Below, piece after piece: positions 46,201 through 57,287 of a stretch of DNA of 64,000 nt; position 1 is the first letter of the stretch, and each line of letters opens with the position of its first letter. Under the pieces are notes generated by a model. The model was not told the DNA's origin. It did not search any database and saw only the letters and a list, made by a program, of their open reading frames with translations. Position numbers and translations under genes: made by a program. Source of the stretch: Blastocystis hominis (taxonomy: Eukaryota > Sar > Bigyra > Opalinata > Blastocystidae); NCBI RefSeq assembly GCF_000151665.1, contig NW_013171815.1:881153-945152 (forward strand), written 5' to 3'.

Positions 46201-47518
46201 CTTTCATTATCATTCCTTAGTATTACATAATGGTTTCCAATCTTGAAAAATGTCTTTTTACAGGTTTGGGTAAAACAAGGGCAAAGCAGAACGCATGACG
46301 GACAATGTTCCTGACTCGTTGGTTCAATTCAGAATGCTTTGATTTCTCGGTTTGTTTTGTGACGACAATCAAATTTGGAATTGTGGGACTGGACAGCCGC
46401 ATGTCTAAGTGTTTTTTGAAAGTCTTTCTCTGATGCCCTACGGATAATTTGGGTAGAAGGGTTGCTTTTGTGAATTGAGTTATGCTTGTTAGTTGGATTT
46501 GAGCCACAGCTTCTCATAGAGTGACCTGTATGATTCCGTACCATGACGAAGGTGATGAAGTTCGTCTTCTGAACAGTCTGGAAATGTTGGTAAAGTGAAT
46601 CCGATTTCTTTTATCCTCTCAACGAGAAATCAATCTGTGACTGTATTGGTAACTCGGATATCATGATCAATCTGATTGGAAAGTACTATAAGACCAAGAA
46701 TCTGTATCTTTGAAAGAACTACTCGCATTTCTCTTTCTCCCCAGATTCCAAGACGTCAACATCGACTTCTCCGAGTGCCTTGCGAAGATCTGCAACGAAA
46801 TGGGCAAAACGCGTTTTCTCCATGTGTCGGCTCTGCAACAGAACCTCAAACATCGTTCGGAGTGTGCTCGCACGAAGGTGGGCTTGGCTTTTCCATTCCA
46901 TGTTGGCTAAAAGCGACAAAGTGCTCCACGAAGTCATGCCCAGCGCCTGCATCGTTCGTCCTGCAAACATGTTCAGCGAAGATGACCGCCTGTTGACCTG
47001 GTAGAACCGCGGGCAGAGCTTATTGGCAGGATCGGCAGCCAGCTGCACATCGATCCGTGGCTGATCAATATCAATGGCAGAAGCGCTCTGAAGCAGCCTG
47101 TGTGGATGGGCGATGTGGCCACGGCGATTCGGAAGAACTGCATGACTCCGGACGCTTTCGCGGGAAAGACGATGGAGTTGGCGGGAGGGAAGTGATCTTG
47201 TGGGTAGATCTGGCGGCGTGGTTCCAGAAAACAATGGTGAGTTCGACGAAGCTGCCTCGCACGCCCACAACACTGGCTCGTTGGTTCGCGTTTCTGTTAG
47301 AGTTGGGTCCGAAGCCGTATCTGTCGAGAAGCGAAATGGAGCTGCGTGTGACGGATACTATTCTGGACCCGGACCCGCATACGGAATGCATTGTATTCAA
47401 GGACTTGGGAGTAGGAACGATGGGGAAGATTGAGTGTAGATTGTTCCTCACAGCTTGGAGTAGAAGGGATAGAGTACGGCTCTGCGATATGAAAGGGAGG
47501 ACACTGGACATATTGTGA
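46200..47518 (+). CDS. NDUFA9: Complex I subunit NDUFA9 homologue, 5' end unresolved, two frame breaks
   Basis: Accessory subunit (atypical short-chain dehydrogenase fold, NADPH-binding) of mitochondrial complex I. Supported pieces: an exon ending at 46589 (MIPYHDEGDEVRLLNSL), 46627..46703 (SDIMINLIG..Y.TKN, the NVVINLIGR motif), from 46745 (NIDF.ECLAKICNEMGKTRFLHVSAL), CIVRPANMFSEDDR up to 47000, then 47039 to 47518 (QPVWMGDVATAIRKN, and a C-terminal part with LEDLG-like DLGVG). Introns 37, 41 and 38 nt. Between TK and SDKVLHE (about 46,880) and after MELAGG (about 47,190) the conserved segments change frame with no usable intron. 5' exons including the GATGFLG region are not resolved. Either sequencing errors in G-rich runs or a gene starting to decay. 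Confidence 0.7.
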
Positions 47519-47798
47519 TGATGGAAACGCAACTATGAGAATGATTTAAGTTCAATTTGTTTTGATTTGCTTCGGTTTGTTTCAAACACTATTTGATAAA
47601 GGAGGTGGAGGATAAATATGGAATATGGAGCATGGAACATTATTGATAATAGTTATCATAGTGTAGTAAAATAGATTGGATTCTACGAAATAGGAACAAT
47701 TTTGTGAATTCCAATATTCTCAAGAATTTAGAGTCATTTTCTATGGATTCGTTTTCTTTTTGGCTATTTGCACTATTTACTTGATATTATTATATATA
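47519..47798. other. Intergenic stretch
   Basis: AT-rich, holds the 5' region of gene F. Only a TTTGTTTC variant of the 3' motif near 47,578 is noted. Confidence 0.35.
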
Positions 47799-48758
47799 AT
47801 GGAATTATATAAAAAACCAAATCCTATTAGTGAGGAGAATACACCTATAATTAGTGTTACTGTTGATATCAATGAAGAAAGCACTGATATATGGAACAAT
47901 TGCATTTCAAGCGAATTTCCAATTATTAATCTAGATATAAATGAGAATAAGGCCATTTGTCAAATCGGTAGCCCTCATCACGGTTATACCCTAAAAGCAA
48001 GTCAAAAGATTGGAATATTGGATGGAACGGCGTTTCTTTATGATTATGATAATCGAGTTGTAGCAAGTTTGACTTATCAGGAAGGTGTTGCTAATGGTAT
48101 ATGTAAATTGTATTATAGGTCCGGAGATATCTATTTCTCTGGATTTTTGCATGAAGGTTATCGAAATGGTCCAGGAGTGGAATATAGTAAAGATGGAAGT
48201 ACAATTTATGAAGGATTTTATAGAAATGGTCGTCGAGCACCCAATATCAAGCTGAGATCGGATGGTTCAAACTACTGGGATGAAAAAGATGAAAATGGTA
48301 AAATGGTTTCACTATTTCAAACAGATGATAATGGCTTAAACCATGGAATATGTTATTTGTATTATGATGGCGAAATTAGTAAGATAAGCAGATGGGAACA
48401 TGGTAAAGAAACAGAGTTACTAAAGGAATTCAATGGTCATAAAATGAAAGTGTTTAAAAACGGGGAAGAAACATTCAGTGGAAGGTATAGAAAAGAGTCA
48501 GACTTTGAATATGTTCCAATCTATAAAAAGAAAATTAAAACTGGGAGTCTTTCAATAGAGTCAAAAGAAGATAATAAAAGGGATTGTGAATGTACATATG
48601 ATTGTTTTGAGGAAACTATACATAAGATAATGATTTGGATAATGGGAATTATTGGAGTTTTATTCCTTTCTCTATTGTTGTTAATGGCTTTTAGGAATTG
48701 GAAATATGTTTCTATAGCTGTGGAAATCATTTATTGCCTGTTTATTTTTTTTATATGA
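47799..48758 (+). CDS. MORN family gene F (MORN plus membrane helices, no LRR)
   Basis: 319 aa in one exon. ATG at 47799; the upstream extension starts with TTG. Residues 30-240 are MORN-like repeats very close to gene A (HHGYTLKASQK.G.LDG, YQEGVANGICKLYY, GFLHEGYRNGPG, YEGFYRNGRR, HGICYLYYDGEISKISRWEHGKE). A Cys-rich spot follows, then two hydrophobic helices (MIWIMGIIGVLFLSLLLLM and VSIAVEIIYCLFIFFI) ending at the stop. Gene A continues from this point into LRRs; F does not, and no LRR exon lies downstream. An exact TGTTTGTT at 48855 suggests a real 3' end. Either a stable short form or a truncated copy. Confidence 0.7.
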   Translation: MELYKKPNPISEENTPIISVTVDINEESTDIWNNCISSEFPIINLDINENKAICQIGSPHHGYTLKASQKIGILDGTAFLYDYDNRVVASLTYQEGVANGICKLYYRSGDIYFSGFLHEGYRNGPGVEYSKDGSTIYEGFYRNGRRAPNIKLRSDGSNYWDEKDENGKMVSLFQTDDNGLNHGICYLYYDGEISKISRWEHGKETELLKEFNGHKMKVFKNGEETFSGRYRKESDFEYVPIYKKKIKTGSLSIESKEDNKRDCECTYDCFEETIHKIMIWIMGIIGVLFLSLLLLMAFRNWKYVSIAVEIIYCLFIFFI

Positions 48759-49140
48759 TCACGGGAGTCTTTAGTCTTCTTTTGATGTTTGCGGAACTCT
48801 TCCATGAATGTAAGTGCTTCTAGAATTGCAACAGTTATCTGCTATAGAACTTAGTGTTTGTTTTCAATAAGACTGGAACATGATTATCCGCAAAAGAATG
48901 ATAAGTGTGCGATTTCACAAATTGTCATGTTCATTCAAATTAAAAACATATTGTTAAGGCACTCTAGTCATTAAAATCCTTTTCTTATGAAGATGTTGAT
49001 ATCCATTAGAATCCCTTACATGATTGTATTGTATGATCAATTTTGATTGATCTATTAATATAGATAACCCAGCAGTAGTATATAATAATAGAATTAGTAT
49101 TTATTATCCTTTTAATGTAATAATATTAAGTAGTTGGTAA
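48759..49140. other. Intergenic stretch with TGTTTGTT at 48855
   Basis: 3' region of gene F; AT-rich up to a sharp change to GC-richer sequence at about 49,141. No gene. Confidence 0.4.
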
Positions 49141-50600
49141 TTGGCGGGTATTGCGCGAAAATTATCGGCCGCCTTTATCGGTCATTTCCTGCCATGTCTG
49201 TCCGTCAGCCATAATGTCCCTGCTAAATTGCCCCTCCACCCCTCACCCTTATGGAACCCGAGCCACCCCTGATGCCGCACGTCAGCAGGGATTATATTAT
49301 CAAGCAAAATCACGCCAATTACCAACTACTATGGTAAAGAAAGGACAGGCACTGCTCCATGTTCATCCAAGGCTCATAAAGTAACAGTACGTTGGAATGG
49401 ATCAACTCGTACAAGTATAAAAATCCTTACATCACTTCTTTGACTGTCCTCTTCACACCCAACCATTTCATGTTGAACAATGTGGATTCTACGAATGTGG
49501 TCATGAACTCGAATGAAGAAGAGATAACGATTCCTCATGGATTACTATACGATCGGTCAAATCATTGCCATCCTCAACACCATGACCGATACTACGTTTT
49601 CGATATCTACGAAGGCTTCGAGTTATGGGTGTATTTATATCCAGTCCTCACACATCATCGATTTCATCAATGCTCCGGATATTCGAGAAATCCTCGGTTT
49701 GGAAGGACAAATGGTCATTCCACCTGCTTCGTTCTATGGATCGAACGTGATTGATATCACGCGAAATCGTCAAGTGATCCAAGTGTACTCGTTCCTCGTG
49801 CGTTCCTCCGATCTGAAGATTGCCAACCAGAACAACAACCTGCTAACCACGATGATTATTGACGATCCCGAGGTTAATTGCCTCTGCACTGTGAAAGACA
49901 TCTGCATTCCCATGATAACCCGATTCGACCGATTGATGTTCCTGTTCCACGATATGGATGGTAATATCATGCGATTGAACGGCGAATTCGAACTCCAATT
50001 GACGATAGAAGATGTGTTTGATTAAGTGCCTTCCTCAATTCTACCGATGAACCAGTTGAGTATGATGGAAGTGTTCGGCAATACTACGAAGAAGGAAGTG
50101 AAGTTGGACAATCCTCTATCATTCGACCAATGTTCCATCTCGTCTGTGTCACTCTATACCGATTTCGTGTTGCACAACGTACCAACCGATCAAGTGATAT
50201 TAATCGATGCGGGGACATCCCCACACGAGGTGTGAATACCCAGAGGAGCCTACGACATCACGAATGGCTTGAGTGTGATCCGAGTGTACAGTAGTATCAA
50301 TGCTCAAACATTCGGTCTGAAGAGTCCGCTGATCGATAACCTGATTCATGTATCGATGGGACTGAACAACATGACCACCTGGAACAACCTATCGATCGAT
50401 GTGATTGAACAATGGAACTTGGATTCCATTGATTGGGTATTGACGGACGCAAATGACAATCCAATCTCCTTGAATTCGAATGTCTACATCTCATTCACGA
50501 TATCTTGTAAGCACAACTTCAGTAAGGAATTCAAGAAGATAGATAGATATCAATGTCTATCTTCTATCTATATACATATACATATATATATCTGAAAAGT
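49141..50600 (+). pseudogene. Decayed virus-like element: two related structural-protein-like ORFs
   Basis: GC-richer island in AT-rich DNA, intronless in style, with three to four broken open frames. First unit, about 49,392-50,025: starts in one frame, then shifts by one base at about 49,540 (an extra T next to ATTCCTCATGG), continues to TAA at 50,025. Second unit, 50,026-50,595: interrupted by TGA at 50,233-50,235 and shorter in the middle. The two units resemble each other: a (T/V)IP.G.Y start of domain, then IRVYS/IQVYS, a NNLLTTM/DNLIHVSM region, and a closing pattern of D-x-x-G/D-N with LN then L/F-T-I. Such an end (hydrogen-bonded D..G..L.G..) is familiar to me from capsid-associated proteins of Polinton/Maverick-like and other large DNA elements; this identification is tentative. 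A third frame (to 49,384, QQGLYYQAKSRQ, KKGQALLHVHPR) precedes them. Confidence 0.4.
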
Positions 50601-51741
50601 AATAGTTTGATTGTTGCCTCCAACAAATAATCAGCCAGATATGTCTCACAGCTTGATATTGGGCAACTACTCATTCCCATAGAGTCCATTCTTATAGATT
50701 TCAGCTTTATCATCAACAATACTGATATCACTATTAGTGAGTAATTCTATTCATCCTAATGAGTTGGGAACCAAAGCATTTCACTTTCATCAACCAACTC
50801 AAACAGCAAGTATTATGTATACTATTGTTATTCATGCTCGTAATAGAACAACATTGTGAATCACTTTGTATCCCTATTGAAGTGTACAATTCGATACTTC
50901 CTTTAAATAGGAGATATTCTGCATTATTTGGCAGGTGGGGGATACTATATGGGTTAGAATAAGGGATAGTATTCTCTGGCAATATAACAATCTCTGATAG
51001 GTTCAGAGTGCATCAAAACGACAAAAACTGGACACCAACTATCCAAAAACCTAGAAACAGTGGAATATGAATATATCTCTATTTGTTCGTATAAAATATA
51101 TTATGTATTCTACCTTATTTTGCTCAGTTCTTCAACGACACACCCACCTTTCTCACAAACTCTACTATTCGATTCTACTATACACACACCACATATTATT
51201 ACTATAAATGATAACCCAAAAACTGCTTATTGCTAGCTTTTCCATTTTCATTCCTATCATCATCTTTTACATACCCTATTTCTTTCTATCCCATCTAGAG
51301 TAGATTCCAAATGAATAGAACGAAAAACAAAACGCTTCCACTGGAAACAACACTCTTCGATCTATTCATTCCACAATATCCCATTTCCGCTCATCTCCTT
51401 CCACTTCACAGTAAAAACAACTCCCTCCCTATTCGAAATCTATTCTTCCACTCATACCCAATTTCAACACTATTTTCACAATTGCACAATTCCTGTGTAT
51501 TTTAGAAATCATTTGTTTTACAATCAAAGCTATTAGATTCGTCTTACTGGGTTTGAATGTATTCTAAATTTGGAATTGGACTTGTATGCCCTGTCTTTTG
51601 TTTTGTTTTCGGACTTCTATGTGTTTTTGTGTGTTGTGTTGTGGGAGTGTAAGTATTGTAGCTGGGATGGGTTCTGTCGTCAAGTTGGTGTGTTTGAAGA
51701 AGCTAGTGTAGTGTGCGCTATCGTTACTTTGACTAAACTGT
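50601..51741. other. AT-rich intergenic stretch
   Basis: No supported gene. Short open frames at 50,734-50,982 and 51,311-51,505 lack motifs. Confidence 0.35.
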
Positions 51742-54700
51742 GTGTGTGAGATATGCATCGTGAACGCATTCAATACCATAATGGCGGTGGACCCTGGTTC
51801 CATTTTTGCTGTGTGGAGTGTGTTCCGAGTGAGGAATTTCTGTACTTCAAACTGTGTAACGTGGCGAACCCATTCATGGCATGTGGGACCGCGGATACAT
51901 GGAGATAACTTACAACGTGGGAGGTATCTGGTACAGGCACGACGTTCTTGCCTAGGATATCTGTTCTGTTTCTCGTATTTTCATTTTCATATTGTGAGGT
52001 GGTAGAGTGTGGTAGAGAGAACGGATTTGCGATGAGTGAAAGGCAAACTATGGGAGCAAGACCTGTAGGTTGGTAGAAGCGGAGCGTGTGTGGAACTTGG
52101 GAGAATGGGACAAGAAGGCGGAGTATGCGAACTGCTGTGGGTACGGTCCTCGCCTCTGATTGATGGGAGCCGAGTGAACTGGAATGGCCAGTGGGAGCAG
52201 GCGAGTTCCAAGACGGTGCAGTTGTGCATTTGTGGGTCTGTGGAGCATGGGAAGGTGGAGGTGTGCGTGGTGCGGGCGTGTGGGAAGTGGTAGAATGGAA
52301 GAGAGATGAGGTGCGTGGCGGTGGTGTGCCCCGCGGACGAAGCGGCGGGGTAGCCGGAAGGGCACTTGGGGCAAGTGTTGGATAGGAAGTGCGATGTGGA
52401 CTAGTGGGGCATGATCACGGATGGGTGCAACGCCTATCAGCAGTGGGAATCGATCGATCGATCGATAGGGGACGGGCTCCTGCCAGCCCATCCTGCCGAT
52501 GCTGCGCTAGCGCTGCTCTGCGTGGCGGGCGATGGGGCGAGGGACGTGGCGCTGTGGACGATGGGAGATGGGAAGCAATCCACGATGTACTGCACGAGCA
52601 ATGTGGGCGTGGGCGAGGTGATGAACGACCCATTCGAGCCCATGAACATCCGCATCGTGTTTGAATTGGCCGAGGCCACGTTCTCCTATCCCACCACCGC
52701 GATCTCCATCTCCGACTACACCATTGCCTTCGCCTTCGCCTTCGCCTTCGATGGCTCCTTCCCGCGGTTCTGCGAAGGCACGCACGCTCTACATCAATGC
52801 CAACAGGTTGGTGTCCCGAAACGGCCTCCCCTTCCCCGCGGAAACCCTCATCGCGACCTTCTCGACCCGCGCCGGCGTTCGGTTGGCGTTCGGTTGGCGT
52901 TCGGTTGGCGTTCGGTTGTGGCCTGCTCGCATTGTGGAGAGCGCGATTGGTATGAGGGAAGTGGAGTAGGCGCAGCGCAGCGCAGCGTGTCTGTGCAGAT
53001 GGAGGTTCCCTGGAGCAGTGGCATCTCCGATGAAGCCCCGATGGATGGCCTTGATGGGCAGCAATGTGCAGAGCCAGTTCTTCGAGACGCGCTCCGTGTT
53101 GGTGGCGGGCGCCATTGTGAACAGCGTGATGGCCATCAGCTGGCGTGTCCGCAAGGGCGCCTCCTGGTCCGCCTTCGCGTCCTTCTCCGTCTACCGCCCC
53201 GTCGTGCTGCTGCCTCCCTCCCTCCCTGCCTCCCTCCGCGCCCGTCGTGCTGCTGCCGCCTTCGAAGCCACGCAGGTGCGCTGGGTCTGGTGGTGGTGCG
53301 AGCTCTTCGTGCAGGCCTTGGTTGGCTCCCACTCCCAGCTCTTCGCCGCCGACGCGCTCCTCCAAGAGGGCGACGTCCAGCAACCCGAGCTCTCTCTCTC
53401 TTTAGCTCTCTCTCGATGCGTGCGTGGCCTACTGGCTGCGCGTGGCGCTGTGCTCCGCCGCGTGCTCCATCCTCTCCGAGGCCTCCTCTCCCATCACCCT
53501 CGCCGCGTATGTCGTCGCGCCCGGCGCGGTGCAGAACCTCGAGGTGGCCGCGCTCTCCTCGACCTCGCTGCGCGTGCAGTGGGCAGAGCCGGCGGAGCTG
53601 GGCGGCGCCAGCATTCGGTACTACGTGGTGCGACGCTCGTGGATGGCGTCGATGGCCGTGATCCAGAGCGAGAGCGAGAGCGAGAGCGAGAGCGAGAGCG
53701 AGAGCGAGAGCGAGAGCGAGAGCGAGGGCGAGGTCGTCAGCACGAACTGCTTCCTGGACCTGCAGAGCGTGCAGAGCGTGCAGAGCGTGCAGAGCGTGCA
53801 GAGCGTGCAGAGCGTGCAGCACGCGCCCATCTATCTGAGCGTGGCCGCGTTCACCGGGTATCTCTCCCGCCAAGAGAAGATCCCCGCGGTTCTGTATGCG
53901 GTGTGTGTGGAATCAGGCGGAGGGCATTGAGTGGGACTGTGCGATGGCGATTACCGGATCCTTCCATGATCTCTGCACCGCCACGTGCGAGCTTCGCGCT
54001 CCCGCGACTTCCTCCTTCCTCCTTCCTCCTTCCTCCTTCCTCCTTCCTCCTTCCGCCGAACCGTCTGGTTCCCCGCGGGACGCGATGTGTGGGACGTGTT
54101 GGAGGGTGGGATCCCCGCGACTTCCTACACGCTGGAGTGCGTCCCGAGCGAAGTGGGCAGTGCCGAGTGGATGGGCAGGCAATTCGGAGTGTCCACGATG
54201 GCCACGTCGGAATTCGTTGGGTGTTGGTGGTGGACGGCGAGCCAACCTCCTCGCTCACCGGTTCGCTCTGGGTGTGGGTGTGGGTGTGGGTGTGAGTGAG
54301 CAGGAATCTGGTGGGCGATGGGGTGGGGTCCGTGGCTCCCTACGAAGGTGTGCAGAGTCGACCGGGCTCTCTGGATCTCTTCCTGTCCAACTGGGCGCAG
54401 AACGCCACCGTGGTCTCCGTCACCCAGCCCCTCCGCCTCCGCCTCCGCCTCCGCTTCCGCTTCCTCTTCGCCTACGACGTGACCGGCGCGCTCATCTGCG
54501 CCCACCTCGTCGATCACGCCTGGTGCGCCGTGGGTCGCGATGTTTCCACGTTTCCACGATCCAGACCGATTTGGCAGTTGCTGAGAGAAAGAAAGAGAGA
54601 AATGGTTGCGGTGTTTGGTTTGGATGGATGGATGGATGGATGGATGGATGGATGGAATTGTAGAGATGTGGAATGGTTGAAGCGTTGTAGGATTTGAATG
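51742..54700 (+). CDS. GC-rich multi-exon gene with fibronectin type III domains; exons unresolved
   Basis: At least three FN3 pieces are readable on the plus strand: PGAVQNLEVAALSSTSLRVQW followed by ELGGASIRYYVV (about 53,518-53,635), a matching second half (NCFLDL ... IYLSVAAFTGYLS, about 53,740-53,870), another GGIPATSYTLECVPSE (about 54,105-54,155), and an FN3 end ENLVGDGVGS (about 54,300-54,335). Upstream pieces (NIRIVFELAEATFSYPTTAIS, TLYINANRLVS, VLVAGAIVNSVMAISW) suggest further beta domains, lectin- or laminin-G-like. Frames change often, as expected for introns of about 30 nt, but I could not place all of them. The region has strong coding-type GC content and long shadow frames on the minus strand. 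Probably a large surface or secreted adhesion-type protein (inference). Confidence 0.5.
53664..53819 (+). repeat. Coding microsatellites: (GAGAGC)n and (GTGCAGAGC)n
   Basis: About nine copies of GAGAGC (Glu-Ser) at 53,668-53,726 and six to seven copies of GTGCAGAGC (Val-Gln-Ser) at 53,764-53,819, inside an FN3 domain. Both keep the reading frame. Confidence 0.9.
54008..54060 (+). repeat. (TTCCTCC)n pyrimidine repeat
   Basis: Seven-base unit repeated about six times between FN3 pieces. Not a multiple of three, so it is likely intronic or it scrambles the frame. Confidence 0.8.
54618..54655 (+). repeat. (GGAT)n microsatellite
   Basis: About nine GGAT units near the 3' end of the FN3 gene. Confidence 0.85.
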
Positions 54701-55567
54701 AGAATCGAAAATGTGTTTAGGAAGGAAAGAAAATGTAGATTTAGAGTGTGTAGGGTGTTGGAATGATTTAGAAACATGAACAGAATAATCCAGAACGAGG
54801 AACCAAACGACTCTAGTTGATAATAACAATAATAATAATAGAGTGCTGTGAGTTGATAGTTGAAACAAACAAACAAAGATAGAAAGAAAGTGTATTTAGA
54901 GTTAGTTGGTTGGTTTAGGATAAGGAAATGATAGAAAATGGAGTGAATGGTTAACGATGTGCGAAGATAGGTTCTTTGTGTGAAAATCACTGGATCAAAA
55001 CCAATTTCCATCCGATTTGATTTACTAGTTTTACTAGTTTTACTAGTTTTAATTGCTTTCAAACCCAGCCATTCCCAAGTCAAAATGATTTGGCTAGAAT
55101 CATGGATGGATAGATTGGATTATCGAAAGAATAATGATAATAATAATAATGATAATATAGACTATTTAGACAAAGTGGAGTGAACAACCAAATCCTTGCT
55201 TCATAACACGATTTCACTATGATATCATAAATATACAACCTATATAGACATAGTAGACAACAAAATGGACTTTTCCATTCTGAGTGTTTCCAAACAACCC
55301 TGATATTTTAAATATCTATACCTCCGAACTATTTCAACCACAAAAATGTGAACAAAATGATGCGAAACACAAGTGAGTACTTCACTTGGAAATCTTGGAT
55401 CCAATGTGTATATGGTAGCACTCTATCATAATTTTTTAATATGAAGAATACTTAGGTGTAAGGAAACAAACTGATCTCTCTGTTTTCTTCATAAATTCTT
55501 TATATTTGGCTACAAATTACGAATTCAAAGAGTAGAGGCTAAGGATATGTGATTCCAAATAGGTAGA
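54701..55567. other. Intergenic stretch
   Basis: AT-rich, with short AAC/AAT and CTAGTTTTA repeats (55,027-55,055). No supported gene. Confidence 0.35.
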
Positions 55568-57287
55568 ATGCAAGAACTTAAGGGAAGCGAATTTCTCCTG
55601 AACGGTTACATAACGCGTGGTGAAGCAAAGGAAATCACTATTGGAGGCTGCAAGTATAGCCTCCAATATTATCAAGGCGATCACGAGGATGAATACACGT
55701 TGACGAGAGCTGGGAAGGTTTGCCTATTCCAAAATGGCATACTAAAGATGTACTACGAGGTGGATGCAGACGGGAGCGAAATCGGTGACTTTACCCGATT
55801 TGAAAATGGATGCGTCGCTTTTGTGCAATCCTACGATGAAATCTGGGACAATCGGGATTTTCATCGTATAATAAACCATGTCCGAGGCGAGCGAATGGAA
55901 ATCTATTCGCATGAGAGTGATCACCTGATATATCACGGTGAATTCAATGAGAAGCGAGAACGAGAAGGATGGGGCATCGCGTATGACGAAGAAACGGGTG
56001 CCATGCTGCTCGAAGGGATGTGGAAGGGGAACAAGCTTGTGGAGATCATCCGCAAAATCGAAGGAAGCATTATGATCGAGTTTAAGCGAAGCGGGAATAA
56101 CACAACCGCTTCGAATCGAATTCCCCTCTATGTGGGTGAATTCGTTTATGATGAATCGAAAGAATCGTTTCTTCGAAATGGTCGAGGATACTGGATCGAT
56201 GAAGAAACTCGGATTGCTACTCGCGAAGTGGAATGGAAAGATGGAGTGGAAGTGAGTGGAAGAGATCTCTATGATGGATGGTACACTCGATCCACAACTC
56301 CAAAACCCAAACCCAAACCCAAACCCGCTCCGATGCTTGTGCCTGCTCCTGCTCCTGCTCCTGCTCCAAAACGCGAAGAACCTGCTCCTCTTCGATTCAG
56401 CGTCACTGGATCTACAAAATGGACCGATGTGAGTTTGCAAGTGACCGATTTGAAGATTTCATCGAATTGCTGTAACGATTTGAATGCATTGGATCTGAAT
56501 CGATTCGAGTGGCTACGATCTATCGAAATCGGCGATGAATGTTTTGGATCAGTGAAAACATTCCAAATCGATGGATTGAATCGATTGAAAACTATCAAAA
56601 TCGGAAGCAATTCATTTACTCAGAAAAAGAATGATGATGGAGATGATAAATTGAAATCATTCCACATATTGAATTGTGAATCATTAGAATCCATTCAAAT
56701 TGGTGAATATAGTTTCAGTGATTTTGGAGGCGACTTTGAATTGAAGAATCTACCACAATTACAATCCATTCAAATTGGTACATTTGGAAGTCAATCATGC
56801 AATTTCTGGTGTAGTTCATTTGTGGTTCGAGGTATTGATATGATATTGAATATTTGAATGATGCATAGATCTTCCAAATCTACAATCCATTACATTAGGT
56901 AATGAGGCATTCCGTGAATCCTTATCAACAATAATGGAAAGTATTGAATGAATTCGAATGAAATGATTGATGTAGATCTTCCATCATTACAATCCATTCA
57001 ACTCGGTTATGGTACACTTAAAGGAAGATGGGATGATTCAAGTTCATTGATAATGCGAAGTAATAATGAATTTATGTTAAATGATTTGTTTTGTAGATCT
57101 TCCAAATCTAACATCAATAACATCTGCGGGAGATAGTTTCTATTATCCTCGTGTGTGACATTGGCTAAAGTATTTTCTGACATACTTGAATAATTGATAG
57201 TATTTAGATATTCCAAATCTTCAAAATGTCAAGCTACCTTATACATTCCAGAGAGTTCGATCGAAATCAATTTCGAGTATAATTTGA
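55568..57287 (+). CDS. MORN-LRR family gene E
   Basis: Model: join(55568..56831, 56869..56940, 56976..57059, 57097..57150, 57208..57287), 517 aa, sum divisible by three, introns 37, 35, 37 and 57 nt. MORN-like half (YYQGDHEDEYTLTRAGK, EGMWKGNKLVE, YVGEFVYDE) to about residue 240. A Pro-Lys and Pro-Ala linker follows (KPKPKPKPAP, PAPAPAPAPK). LRR half as in gene C (RSIEIGDECF, LKTIKIGSNSF, SFHILNC, IQIGEYSFSDF, LQSIQIGTFG). Four single-LRR exons of 72, 84, 54 and 80 nt follow. The third ends at CCTC before GTGTGTG, the same early donor as in gene B; using the later donor of gene C would hit TGA at 57156. No signal peptide. The linker is absent from the other copies. Confidence 0.78.

Noticed and set aside
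52415-53383. 322-codon minus-strand frame in the FN3 region
   Set aside because: Ala/Gly/Arg-rich shadow of GC-rich plus-strand exons; FN3 motifs are on the plus strand.
53668-53819. CRISPR-like repeat array
   Set aside because: Contiguous microsatellites without spacers, inside a eukaryotic coding exon.
57156-57158. Premature TGA making gene E a pseudogene
   Set aside because: Using the early donor after CCTC, as in gene B, removes the stop and keeps the last 80-nt exon in frame.
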